A program made the position numbers and the translations under genes. From contig JAISGK010000073.1 in assembly GCA_031263155.1 (NCBI GenBank), positions 1-46,866 of the forward strand: a DNA stretch of 46,866 nt, given 5' to 3'. The notes under the pieces are model-generated. The model had not been told where the DNA came from, did no database searches, and was given only the letters and a program-made list of their open reading frames with translations. Source of the DNA: Clostridiales bacterium. GTDB taxonomy: Bacteria > Bacillota > Clostridia > Lachnospirales > WQUN01. Below, piece after piece: positions 23,805-31,835 of the stretch (position 1 is the stretch's first letter; each line of letters opens with the position of its first letter).

Positions 23805-23835
23805 AGACTGCTCCACATTATGCCGCGCGGGTTGG

Positions 23836-24642
23836 TTAATCATAGCCTATCATCCCTCGCGTCACACTCAGCATGGCCGTGTAGCCTTGCTCAAAAATGA
23901 CAGAATACATGTCGGCAAACACAGGTGTAACAAAGAACAACAGAGCGATGCCCACCATAACCTTAATGGGCATGCCCACGACAAAGACATTCATCTGCGG
24001 CACCGCTTTTACAAGTAAGCCCATGGCGGCGTCGATAACCAATATGGCGCTCATAACAGGAAACGCGGTGCATAGCGCCAGATTCATAAAACGCGACATA
24101 AGTTGCAGCATGTCGCCCAGCAACGCGGCGTTGCCGGTAATAACGGCAATCCCCGGCGGTAATACCTCGTAACTAAAAAATAAAGCGCCCAAAAAAATGT
24201 TAAGCCCGCCGCTTTGTACCAGCAGCACACACATGAGAAAAAACAGCAGATTGCCAATTATGGGTACCTGCACCTGAGTTAGCGGATCAAATACGCTTAC
24301 CATGCTAAAGCCGATTTGAAAGTCTAGCAGTTGACCGGCAAAGTACACCACAGCGAACGACACATAAACCATAAAGCCCATTATTATGCCCACCAAGAAC
24401 TCTTTAATCACCAGAATGACAAACCCCAGCGGCGCGTTTAGATAAAACACCTCCGTTACCCGCCCGGACGACACGACAAGCATAGACGTGAACAGCGCAA
24501 GGGCTATCTTTCCCCAAACGCTTATACTGGTACCCGACATGACCGGCAAGATGATCAAGAACGCCATCATCCTCGCCATAACGACACAAACCACGTCGAG
24601 CTTGCCATAAAATGCTGTCGCTTGAAGCAATTCAGGTATCAT
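23836..24642 (-). CDS. fliR: Flagellar export gate protein FliR
   Basis: 268 residues with six or more hydrophobic segments, including 'VMARMMAFLIILPVMSGTSI' (about 21-40) and 'VGIALLFFVTPVFADMYSVI' near the C-terminus. It forms the export gate with FliP and FliQ. ATG 24642 overlaps the fliQ stop by 4 bp; flhB follows after 31 bp. Confidence 0.93.
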   Translation of the reverse strand: MIPELLQATAFYGKLDVVCVVMARMMAFLIILPVMSGTSISVWGKIALALFTSMLVVSSGRVTEVFYLNAPLGFVILVIKEFLVGIIMGFMVYVSFAVVYFAGQLLDFQIGFSMVSVFDPLTQVQVPIIGNLLFFLMCVLLVQSGGLNIFLGALFFSYEVLPPGIAVITGNAALLGDMLQLMSRFMNLALCTAFPVMSAILVIDAAMGLLVKAVPQMNVFVVGMPIKVMVGIALLFFVTPVFADMYSVIFEQGYTAMLSVTRGMIGYD

Positions 24643-24914
24643 CGCGGGGTAATCAGGTAGGGAATGGCGTTATATAGATTTATAAAATAATCTCTAAGCG
24701 TCGTTATAATAAACGGCCCGAAAAGAAGCAGAGAAAGCAGTACGGCGACGATTTTCGGTATAAAGGCGAGCGTCGGTTCCTGTATAGATGTGACGGCTTG
24801 AAACACACTAATAATAACGCCAACTACCAAACCCATTAGCAACGGCGGCGCCGAGGCGAGCAAAATTGCCATAAGTCCATCCCGTATAAGGTCCAAAATA
24901 GTCTCTTGCGTCAT
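24639..24914 (-). CDS. fliQ: Flagellar export gate protein FliQ
   Basis: 91 residues, the family length. Two membrane helices: 'AILLASAPPLLMGLVVGVII' (about 17-36) and 'KIVAVLLSLLLFGPFIITTL' (about 54-73), joined by the conserved 'SVFQAVTSIQEPTLAFIPK'. Unusually, 217 bp separate it from fliP; that gap holds a 126-bp fold-back repeat. Confidence 0.95.
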   Translation of the reverse strand: MTQETILDLIRDGLMAILLASAPPLLMGLVVGVIISVFQAVTSIQEPTLAFIPKIVAVLLSLLLFGPFIITTLRDYFINLYNAIPYLITPR

Positions 24915-24978
24915 ATCTGCGCCCCCTTGGCAAATGCGTGTCTAATTCTAAACATGAGCTTTCACAAAAGGCTTTTGA

Positions 24979-25104
24979 TTTCGTAGGGGCGCGCAATGCG
25001 CGCCCGCGCGTCTTCTCGGCCATCGCCCGGTTATTCAACATTGGTGTAGGTTCTCGACAGTCGCCCGGCTACCTCGCGGGCGCGCAATGCGCGCCCCTAC
25101 GAAA
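24979..25104. mobile_element. 126-bp fold-back/MITE-like repeat between fliQ and fliP
   Basis: 30-bp terminal inverted repeats at 24979-25008 and 25075-25104 (TTTCGTAGGGGCGCGCAATG... and its complement, one mismatch), each itself palindromic. The 66-bp centre has no ORF. A conserved AAAAGG-CTTTTG tail adjoins on the left (24957-24977), as in the copy at 13036-13090. No clear target duplication is visible. It interrupts the normally contiguous fliP-fliQ pair without damaging either gene. Confidence 0.75.
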
Positions 25105-25131
25105 GCGTGCCCATGCGTAATTTATGACGGG

Positions 25132-25776
25132 CTAAAATTTGAATGTTCGTACAAGTGACTCCAATAAAAAACTCCAACCGCCGCACATAACAAACAACAT
25201 TATCTTAAATGGCATGGAGATCATTACCGGTGGCAGCATCATCATGCCCATTGCCATTAACACCGACGCTACCACCATGTCTATCACAATAAAGGGCAAA
25301 TAAATGAAAACCCCTATTTTAAATCCTTTTGTCAGCTCACCCAACAAAAACGCGGGTATCAGCACACGATTTGGTATGTCTTCCGCCACTTCCGGCATCT
25401 CGCCGCTTAATTCTACAAACAGGGCCACATCCTTCTCTTCCACCTGATTTAACATAAACGCGCGCAACGGTTTCATGCCGTTGCCAATCGCGGCCTCCGC
25501 GCTTATCTGCCCAGTGGTGAACGGTTTTATCGCTTGGTCGTTTATCTCGTTAAATATGGGGCCCATAATGAATATAGTTAAGAACAACGAAACGCCTATT
25601 AAAATCTGGTTGGGCGGCATCTGCTGCGTGCCCATCGCCGAGCGCAAAAAGCTTAGCGATATGATAATTCTTGTGAAACTGGTAAACATTACGAGCAGAT
25701 ACGGCGCAAGCCCTATCAGCGTAAGCATAATAAACACTTGCAGGGTAGATGCGACGCTTTCGCTGTCAAGAGCCAT
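25132..25776 (-). CDS. fliP: Flagellar export gate protein FliP
   Basis: 214 residues from ATG 25776, with AGGAGG six bases upstream; an ATG two codons earlier would sit on that site. Hallmarks: 'SFTRIIISLSFLRSAMG', 'PPNQILIGVSLFLTIFIMGP' and 'IPAFLLGELTKGFKIG', with 'MGMMMLPPVMISMPFKIMLF' near the end. Four membrane helices. There is no cleavable signal peptide extension, as in several Clostridia. Overlaps the end of fliO by 11 bp. Confidence 0.95.
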   Translation of the reverse strand: MALDSESVASTLQVFIMLTLIGLAPYLLVMFTSFTRIIISLSFLRSAMGTQQMPPNQILIGVSLFLTIFIMGPIFNEINDQAIKPFTTGQISAEAAIGNGMKPLRAFMLNQVEEKDVALFVELSGEMPEVAEDIPNRVLIPAFLLGELTKGFKIGVFIYLPFIVIDMVVASVLMAMGMMMLPPVMISMPFKIMLFVMCGGWSFLLESLVRTFKF

Positions 25777-26125
25777 GTTCATCCTCCTTGCGCGTGATCT
25801 TGTCTAACACGCTGGCAAACAGGCGCGCGCCAGACGGTCTTTGCTGTTCTGTCAACTGCTCTTCCTGATCGCTCACGTCGGCCAGCATGTTTATTCTGTC
25901 GCGCGTGACGCCAAGCAGCAGTAGTTTGTTACCTACCTGTACTACCATAATGGACGCTTGCTGCGCGACATGGCAAGCGCTTATTATCTTTAGCGAGCCG
26001 CAAGGCCCCGGCTTTTTGTGTCTCAAAAATCGCGCGGCGGCAAGCAGTATGAGGGCCGTAAACCCCAGTGGCAAAAGCATATAAAAAGACTGGCCTATAA
26101 TAGACCAGCCCCCCTCACTACCCAT
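25766..26125 (-). CDS. fliO: Flagellar export assembly protein FliO
   Basis: 119 residues from ATG 26125, which shares one base with the cheY stop (TAATG). One membrane helix at about 13-31 ('FYMLLPLGFTALILLAAARF'), then a small cytoplasmic domain with 'IMVVQVGNKLLLLGVTRDRI'. FliO helps assemble the FliP ring. The longer frame to 26248 lies inside cheY and is not used. Confidence 0.85.
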   Translation of the reverse strand: MGSEGGWSIIGQSFYMLLPLGFTALILLAAARFLRHKKPGPCGSLKIISACHVAQQASIMVVQVGNKLLLLGVTRDRINMLADVSDQEEQLTEQQRPSGARLFASVLDKITRKEDEHGS

Positions 26126-26490
26126 TACCCTATAACTTTCTGTACCGCTTCCAACACTCTGTCGGGTTGAAAGGGCTTTACGATAAAATCCCGCGCGCCT
26201 GCCTGAATGGATTCTATAACCATCGCCTGCTGTCCCATGGCGGAACACATGATAACAAGCGCGTTGCTGTCTACTGACTTGATACCTTTTGTCGCCTTTA
26301 TCCCATCCATTTCCGGCATGGTGATATCCATAATAACCAAGTTGGGCTTAAGCTCTTTAAATTTTTCAATGGCCTTGGCGCCGTTGTCGGCCTCACCGAC
26401 CACGTTGTAGCCGTTTTTGGTCAATATGTCTTTCAGCATCATACGCATGAACGCGGCGTCATCCACCAGCAATATTGATTTGTCAGACAC
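26125..26490 (-). CDS. cheY: Chemotaxis response regulator CheY
   Basis: 121 residues from GTG 26490, spaced correctly from AGAGGTGG; the alternative GTG three codons earlier lies within that site. Acidic pocket in 'ILLVDDAAFMRMML', phospho-acceptor D55 in 'LVIMDITMPEMDG', conserved Ser/Thr in 'VIMCSAMGQQ' and lysine in 'DFIVKPFQPDRV'. It binds FliM and FliY to alter motor rotation. Situated between fliY and fliO as in Bacillus. Confidence 0.95.
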   Translation of the reverse strand: MSDKSILLVDDAAFMRMMLKDILTKNGYNVVGEADNGAKAIEKFKELKPNLVIMDITMPEMDGIKATKGIKSVDSNALVIMCSAMGQQAMVIESIQAGARDFIVKPFQPDRVLEAVQKVIG

Positions 26491-26542
26491 TAAACCCACC
26501 TCTTTTTAATCTTACACCTACGCTGTATTTAATATTGCCCTT

Positions 26543-27787
26543 TTATATCCTTTTATCCACGCTTATTATGTCAGTTACACGTATGCCGAAGTTCTCGTCT
26601 ATAACGACTACCTCGCCTTTTGCCACAAACTTTCCGTTAACCAAAATGTCTATGGGTTCACCAGCCAGTTTATCCAATTCTATCACACTCCCGGGCGAAA
26701 ACTCCAGTATTTCTTTAATACTTTTCTTTGTGCGACCCAGTTCGACACTCACTTCAAGCGGAACGTCCATTATTATGTCGATATTTTCCTTTTGCTGCAT
26801 TAGCGAGCCTACGTCAAAGTTTTGGAACTGAGCGGGCTGCACGTTAACATTTTGCTGAACTGGCGCGGTATTGTACGTTGGTTGATAATTCGCCTGGGGA
26901 GAAACAGTTTGTTGATCTTGACGCTTGTCTGCCGGCGGCTCGGGGGGCGAATCGCCCGCCTGGGGTTGGGAAGCGATGTTGATTACTTCATTCGTCAGAG
27001 TTTCTTTATGCTGACCCATGGTTTCGATGACTTCAAGGGCGAAGTCATAAGGCAACGCTTGTACAAGCCCACTTTTTATCAACGTGCCTATTTCCATTTG
27101 AAACGACACGCATACAATAGGTTCGTCCATACGCTGTCCTGTTACGTCAAAGAATTCATCATCCGCAAAATCCAAAACGAACGCCTGCGGCGCATCTATA
27201 TCTATTAGGTACCCCACCATAGATGATAGAGATGTGGAGCTTGAGCCTATCATCTGGTTCATGGCTTCGCTTATGGCGCTAAGATCTAGCTCCGTGAGCT
27301 CGCCATTTTCAGGTACGTCACCGTCACCGCCCATCATCAGGTTAGATATGATGCGCACATCGCGCTCTTTAAGTAACATTATGTTGGAGCCTACGAGACC
27401 CGCCTTGTAATCTACCCTCACACCGACACACGGCTTGTCGTAAAACCGGGAAACATCCGCCCACGTCATTATTTTGACAGTGGGAGTGGTTATAAGCACC
27501 TTTTGATTAAGCAGCGTGTAAAGGGTTGTCGCCGCCGTGCCTATGGTAATGTTGCCCATTTCTCCCAAAATGTCTTTCTGCTCGCTGGTAAAATCTTCTG
27601 GCAGTGTGACTGGCCCTGAATTATCATAAGCGTCTGTTTCGTCCGAAGTGTGATCCGCCTCACTGCCAGGCGTAACGCCGCCAGATGGCGTTGCTGCATC
27701 TGATGCCGCAGCATTTGGCGTCGCGCCTCCAACCCCCGCTTCGCCCAACAACGCTTCTATTTCAGCCTGAGAAAGCATATCGCTCAT
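26543..27787 (-). CDS. fliY: C-ring switch phosphatase FliY (FliN-type)
   Basis: 414 residues. N-terminal CheY-P-binding peptide 'MSDMLSQAEIEALLGEAG', then a CheC-like double domain ('LGEMGNITIGTAATTLYTLL' and 'LSAISEAMNQMIGSS', the E-x2-N phosphatase motifs). A proline- and glutamine-rich linker (about 285-320) joins a C-terminal SpoA/FliN domain ('VPLEVSVELGRTKKSIKEIL'). It completes the C ring and dephosphorylates CheY-P at the motor. Overlaps fliM by 4 bp. Confidence 0.95.
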   Translation of the reverse strand: MSDMLSQAEIEALLGEAGVGGATPNAAASDAATPSGGVTPGSEADHTSDETDAYDNSGPVTLPEDFTSEQKDILGEMGNITIGTAATTLYTLLNQKVLITTPTVKIMTWADVSRFYDKPCVGVRVDYKAGLVGSNIMLLKERDVRIISNLMMGGDGDVPENGELTELDLSAISEAMNQMIGSSSTSLSSMVGYLIDIDAPQAFVLDFADDEFFDVTGQRMDEPIVCVSFQMEIGTLIKSGLVQALPYDFALEVIETMGQHKETLTNEVINIASQPQAGDSPPEPPADKRQDQQTVSPQANYQPTYNTAPVQQNVNVQPAQFQNFDVGSLMQQKENIDIIMDVPLEVSVELGRTKKSIKEILEFSPGSVIELDKLAGEPIDILVNGKFVAKGEVVVIDENFGIRVTDIISVDKRI

Positions 27788-28776
27788 ACAATCAACTCCT
27801 CTTTACCCGAAACGGATGTTATCTGTATTGCGTTCTTCCCCCTGCTGAGACCGGGCTTGGCATAAAACTTATGCAAATCGCCGACCATAACCTTTATGTC
27901 CGAATTAATGTAAGAGTCTAAAGGTATTATGTCCCCCGCTCGCAAATGTATGAAGTCATTTACGGTGATGTACGTTGTACCTATTTTAGCCGCGACAGTC
28001 ACGACCGCGCGTTCCAATTGTTCTTCCAAATTTTCTTGATACGATCCTTCTTCATCGTCTGCAGGCATATTAAACCAAAACTTAGTATACAGCTTATCCA
28101 TAACCGGGTCTAGCGTCATATTTGGCATACAAAAGTTGATAAAGCCCTCCGCCAAACCTATTTTGACACTAATCGTCACCAAGGCGATAATTTCTGACGG
28201 CGCGATGAATTGCGCGAATTGTGGGTTTGTTTCTAACTTTTCCAGTTTTGGCGTTATTTTGGCTACGTTAACCCAGGGTTCAGCAAGATAATCCAGCATA
28301 TGGCCCGCCACACGCTCAAGCAACGCCTTTTCTATATCAGAAAAATCCCTTATCTGCCTTAGCCCCGTACCGGGGCCGCCCAGCACCCTATCGATAATAG
28401 AGTATCCTATAGACGGCGACATTTCAAGAATAATCGACCCTTTAAGCGGACGCATATTAGTGATGGCGAGTATGTCGGGGTAAAAAAGCGAATTAGAAAA
28501 TTCCTTAAACGCCAGTTGAGAGGCATCTGACACTTGCATTTGCACATTTTGGCGCAGGTATCCCGAAAGAAACGACGAGGTAAGCCGTGAATAGTTGTCG
28601 AACATTATTTCCAAAGTTCGCAACTGTTCTTTATTAAATTTTGCGGGCGTTTTAAAATCGTACTTCCTGCCCACTTTTTTCGATTCTTCTCTCTTGTTAA
28701 TTTCAAGGCTGCCGTCATCCTGGTTAATGGCGTTAAGCAGCGCGTCTATCTCATGTTGAGATAATATATCGCCCAC
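27784..28776 (-). CDS. fliM: C-ring switch protein FliM
   Basis: 330 residues from GTG 28776. N-terminal CheY-binding motif 'GDILSQHEIDALLNAIN', middle CheC-like domain ('LEIMFDNYSRLTSSFLSGYL', 'LGGPGTGLRQIRDFSDIEKA') and a C-terminal SpoA domain. It binds CheY-P and couples to FliG. A 152-bp gap with repeat relics separates it from fliL, whereas other genes here are packed tightly. The ribosome site (GGGTG) is modest. Confidence 0.95.
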   Translation of the reverse strand: MGDILSQHEIDALLNAINQDDGSLEINKREESKKVGRKYDFKTPAKFNKEQLRTLEIMFDNYSRLTSSFLSGYLRQNVQMQVSDASQLAFKEFSNSLFYPDILAITNMRPLKGSIILEMSPSIGYSIIDRVLGGPGTGLRQIRDFSDIEKALLERVAGHMLDYLAEPWVNVAKITPKLEKLETNPQFAQFIAPSEIIALVTISVKIGLAEGFINFCMPNMTLDPVMDKLYTKFWFNMPADDEEGSYQENLEEQLERAVVTVAAKIGTTYITVNDFIHLRAGDIIPLDSYINSDIKVMVGDLHKFYAKPGLSRGKNAIQITSVSGKEELIV

Positions 28777-28863
28777 GTGTCATCACCCGCTCTTTTTCCG
28801 CAAGTAAAATATTATTAACTTAAAACGTGCCTTTTCCAAATTTGATATGGGTGCGCCGCAGTC

Positions 28864-28884
28864 GCAAAATCCTTTTGTGAAAAC
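28864..28884. repeat. Solitary copy of the AAAATCCTTTTGTGAAA tail repeat
   Basis: Identical over 21 bp to 13070-13090 and similar to 24957-24977, but without an adjacent hairpin. It lies in the fliM-fliL gap and may be a scar of a lost element. Confidence 0.7.
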
Positions 28885-28898
28885 GCGCGTTTAGATTA

Positions 28899-28952
28899 AT
28901 CAGCTTAAAACCAAGTCGCTGATTAACATCAGCTCAAAACCAAGTCGCTGAT
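28899..28952. repeat. Tandem duplication of the 3' end of fliL
   Basis: 25 bp at 28928-28952, which encode the last codons of fliL (ISDLVLS stop), recur with one change at 28899-28923, a period of 29 bp. The second copy lies after the stop and again encodes ISDLVLS-stop. Each copy has 6-bp inverted ends (ATCAGC/GCTGAT). Confidence 0.85.
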
Positions 28953-29432
28953 GTATACCTGACAAATAAGATATGTGTCATATTCTTCTCTCAAACGGGC
29001 TTTTATATTGTCTTTAAGCAGCTCTTGTCCACTGGGAGTACGTAAATCTTCGTATGTGTGGTTGTGAAGTACGCTTAGCACTATGTCTCGCGTAACAGAC
29101 TCGTTAGCGGCAAGGGATTCAACAATTCCAGGACTTTTCTTCTTGTCGGTGTTATTTACGCCAATAGTGAGCTGAACCTTAACGTAATGCTCAACTCCAT
29201 CGTCTCCGGTCATAAGGTTAGTTGTTATTTCAGAAGAAAGCGGAACTTTATCTATCTCTTCAAGTTTAAGCGCCACATCGCTTTCAGCGCCGGAATTTTG
29301 CGTCAGGTTTTGTTCGCCGGCGCTCAAGGGTTTTAAATAACGGTAGCCAAAAAACAGTGCCGTTCCCACCGCGCCAATCAGTACCACCAGCAGGGCTATT
29401 ATGACGATGCTCAACAGTTTTGATTTGTCCAA
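28929..29432 (-). CDS. fliL: Flagellar basal-body-associated protein FliL
   Basis: 167 residues from TTG 29432, eight bases after AAAGGAG. One membrane helix (about 6-31), a linker, then the FliL domain: 'KVQLTIGVNNTDKKKS', 'VTRDIVLSVLHNHTYEDLRT' and the typical end 'LICQVYISDLVLS'. FliL surrounds the stator and tunes torque. Its 3' end is duplicated in tandem downstream. Confidence 0.9.
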   Translation of the reverse strand: MDKSKLLSIVIIALLVVLIGAVGTALFFGYRYLKPLSAGEQNLTQNSGAESDVALKLEEIDKVPLSSEITTNLMTGDDGVEHYVKVQLTIGVNNTDKKKSPGIVESLAANESVTRDIVLSVLHNHTYEDLRTPSGQELLKDNIKARLREEYDTYLICQVYISDLVLS

Positions 29433-29460
29433 GATTGCACTCCTTTGCAGCGCCGACTAA

Positions 29461-30096
29461 CTACGGTGTTATTATTATTTCTATCAACGAGTTCTTCACG
29501 CTTCCCGCCTCGTATATCGGAAAGAATGGGCCTTTGCCTTCTGCGGCTATATCGGTGTGGCGCAGACCTGTTTTCTCCTGCAAATATATGGCGACGCTTA
29601 CCGCCCGCGCCGAACTCAAATACCATGTGTTGGGGTATTGAGGAGTAAACACCGGCTCATCATTAACGTAACCTTCGACGCGCACATAACGCGCCCCCTT
29701 TGCCTTAAGTGTTTCGCTGATATAATCCAAGGCGGGCTTGCGCTCGTCTTCTATATCCGCTCGCGATCGCTTGAACATATTTTCCGCAGACAATCGCAAT
29801 CGGAGCCGATCGCCCTCGTTAATAACCTCTATGCCATGTGTGGACGCAAGTGTGAACGTCTCTGCCAACGCTTCGAGTTCTTCATTGCGCGAGTCTCCAT
29901 TCGTATATTGCCCGTTAATAATCTGTGTCGCTTGTCGCTCATCAGCAACCACATACTCCTGTTCGCGCTCATAATTAAAGTAACCTATAGAGCATTTTGG
30001 GTAAGGAAGCGGCGGCACAAAGATTTCGGAGACAAGCAACAAACAAACGCAGATTAACGACAGCGTGCCCACAACATAGATCACACGGCGAGTCAC
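29461..30096 (-). CDS. Divergent MotB-like OmpA-domain protein lacking the channel aspartate
   Basis: 211 residues from GTG 30096, overlapping the flbD stop (GTGA). The C-terminal half is an OmpA/MotB peptidoglycan-binding domain: 'ARYVRVEGYVNDEPVFTPQY', then 'TWYLSSARAVSVAIYL'. The N-terminal helix 'VIYVVGTLSLICVCLLLVSE' has no aspartate, whereas ion-conducting MotB carries the essential Asp in a 'YADMMTLL'-like helix; the plug-like segment is also unlike MotB. The usual H-T-D-N and N-R-R-V-E peptidoglycan motifs read Y-V-N-D and N-S-L-I-E. It occupies the motB position, but motA, which should precede it, is absent. It may be a structural stator-associated protein or a decaying motB. Confidence 0.75.
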   Translation of the reverse strand: MTRRVIYVVGTLSLICVCLLLVSEIFVPPLPYPKCSIGYFNYEREQEYVVADERQATQIINGQYTNGDSRNEELEALAETFTLASTHGIEVINEGDRLRLRLSAENMFKRSRADIEDERKPALDYISETLKAKGARYVRVEGYVNDEPVFTPQYPNTWYLSSARAVSVAIYLQEKTGLRHTDIAAEGKGPFFPIYEAGSVKNSLIEIIITP

Positions 30097-30308
30097 CCAA
30101 ATCGCTCTGAATCGTAAATCATATGAAATCCATAGAATTCGCGTTTATAGGAGAGCGCCTTTGACGTAAGCTCTTCAATACTCTCCCGGGCAATAAATTT
30201 GTCGCCATTGGTGAGTGTGATAGTGGTGTCAGGGGTTTCCTCCATACTCTCTATCAGCTCGCTGTTGATTGTTACCTTTTGGCCATTTAATTTTGTAATT
30301 TCTATCAT
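30093..30308 (-). CDS. flbD: FlbD-family flagellar protein (SwrD-like)
   Basis: 71 residues. The family pattern 'MIEITKLNGQKVTINSELIE' followed by 'EETPDTTITLTNGDKFIA' is clear. SwrD in Bacillus raises motor torque through the stators. It follows flgE by 22 bp and directly overlaps the MotB-like gene; motA normally comes next in related clusters. Confidence 0.92.
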   Translation of the reverse strand: MIEITKLNGQKVTINSELIESMEETPDTTITLTNGDKFIARESIEELTSKALSYKREFYGFHMIYDSERFG

Positions 30309-30330
30309 TGGTTATCACCTAAATTGTAGT

Positions 30331-31692
30331 TTATCTACCAAGGTTTACAAGCTCTTGCAGCATTTGATCGCTGGTAGACACTATGCGCGAATTGGCTTGA
30401 AATCCTCGCTGTGTGGTTATCATTTCCGTGAATTCCGAACCCAGATCTACATTGCTCATTTCCAATACGCCGCCTTGCAAGGTACCATCAATACCCACGC
30501 CGTCAAAGGCGCCGGAGTTTTGCGTCACTATAAAAAGGTTGTCGCCATATTTTTCTAACCCGGCGGGATTTTTAAAGTTTGCTATGGGTACCTGCCCAAG
30601 CAAACGCACCAGACCATTGCTGTAGCGTCCGCTTATTTTACCGTCGCCGCCTACGCTGATGCCCGACAAATGCCCCGGTGGGTTGCCATCCAAATTATCC
30701 GCCAAGGCGTTTGTGCTCTCGTTTACAAACTGGTTTAGCGGTGAAAAATTCATGGTCAATACCCCGGAGCCGTTGCCTATAACCGCAGCGGGGCTAAGAG
30801 GGAGAGTTTCTGTAATGGTAACGGTCGTCTCTGCGGTCGCGGGGTTGGCGGGGTCTATAGCCACGCCGTTAACTACCGATATTAAACCATTGGTATCAAA
30901 TTCTATGGTAAAGCCATTCTCGGGAGGCTGGTTAATCACTATGGGGGTAGCGCGATCGCCATTGGGGTACATCACATAAATGGGAGTACCTGGGTTGGCG
31001 GGATCGTCTATGGGTGGGAATGTGACCGTCCACTGGCTGGAGGCTCCCGTGCTGCCCACAAATTCCAACTGAACGTCCATCATATATTTCATGCCTACAG
31101 AATCATAAAACGATAGGCTGCGTACTACAGGCGAGTCCTGCGGGTTTATATTGCCCGATAATTCTATGGTAGCTGTCGCGACGGGGGCAAGATATTCCTT
31201 ATTCCCAGTTATCTGAATAGGTTCGACCGCGCTGCGATCTATCACGTATTCTCGTGTAGTTTGATCCATTACCGCGTCCCAACCCATAAGTTTCATACCA
31301 TTAAGTGAAAGATTGCCTCGGCTGTCTTCCACAAAGCTTCCCGAACGGGTAAAATATTGACCGCTGCTGTCGCCCACAACGAAAAACCCGTCACCCTGTA
31401 TCATCAAATCCAACGGATTGTCGGTTCGCTGCGCCGCGCCCGTAGTCATCAGCTTGTCGATTGTGGCGATGTTCGTGCCCAGCCCTATCTGCAAAGGGTT
31501 TATGCCGCCCCGGTTAAGCGTGTCATTAGGGCCCGTCGCGCCGCCCAGGGTCTGGCTAAATACCTCGGCAAACGTAACGCGGCTGGATTTATAACCTACG
31601 GTGTTAACATTGGCTATATTATTGGCAATAACATCCATTTTGGTTTGATGAACCCGCAATCCTGACACGCCGGAAAACATAGAACGCATCAT
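30331..31692 (-). CDS. flgE: Flagellar hook protein FlgE
   Basis: 453 residues. N-terminal rod/hook signature 'MFSGVSGLRVHQTKMDVIAN' followed by 'NIANVNTVGYKSSR', and the C-terminal 'TQRGFQANSRIVSTSDQML' are diagnostic. The middle contains the FlgE D1/D2 domains ('ATIELSGNINPQDSPV', 'QFVNESTNALADNLDGN'). GAGGAGG precedes the double ATG at 31692. An unrelated Rpn nuclease gene separates it from flgD, which normally lies immediately upstream. Confidence 0.95.
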   Translation of the reverse strand: MMRSMFSGVSGLRVHQTKMDVIANNIANVNTVGYKSSRVTFAEVFSQTLGGATGPNDTLNRGGINPLQIGLGTNIATIDKLMTTGAAQRTDNPLDLMIQGDGFFVVGDSSGQYFTRSGSFVEDSRGNLSLNGMKLMGWDAVMDQTTREYVIDRSAVEPIQITGNKEYLAPVATATIELSGNINPQDSPVVRSLSFYDSVGMKYMMDVQLEFVGSTGASSQWTVTFPPIDDPANPGTPIYVMYPNGDRATPIVINQPPENGFTIEFDTNGLISVVNGVAIDPANPATAETTVTITETLPLSPAAVIGNGSGVLTMNFSPLNQFVNESTNALADNLDGNPPGHLSGISVGGDGKISGRYSNGLVRLLGQVPIANFKNPAGLEKYGDNLFIVTQNSGAFDGVGIDGTLQGGVLEMSNVDLGSEFTEMITTQRGFQANSRIVSTSDQMLQELVNLGR

Positions 31693-31768
31693 AGTTAATA
31701 ACCTCCTCTCACCATATTAATATTTGAAAAAAAATGGTTCATTATACATTCATGCCGGGCGCATAAGA

Positions 31769-31806
31769 AATAGCCAATCTTGGCTTTATGACCATGATTG
31801 GCTATT
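31769..31806. terminator. Hairpin between the Rpn gene and flgE
   Basis: 11-bp perfect stem (AATAGCCAATC, 31769-31779, with 31796-31806) and a 16-nt loop. On the minus strand it is followed by TTTCTT, a weak T tract. It may end the Rpn transcript; if efficient it would also block read-through from flgD into flgE. Confidence 0.45.
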
Positions 31807-31835
31807 ACCTGAAACGCTGTGAAAACCAAGAAGGC

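Noticed and set aside
24979..25104. Target-site duplication flanking the fold-back element
   Set aside because: The bases on the two sides (TTTTGA and GCGTGC) do not match, so no duplication can be claimed.
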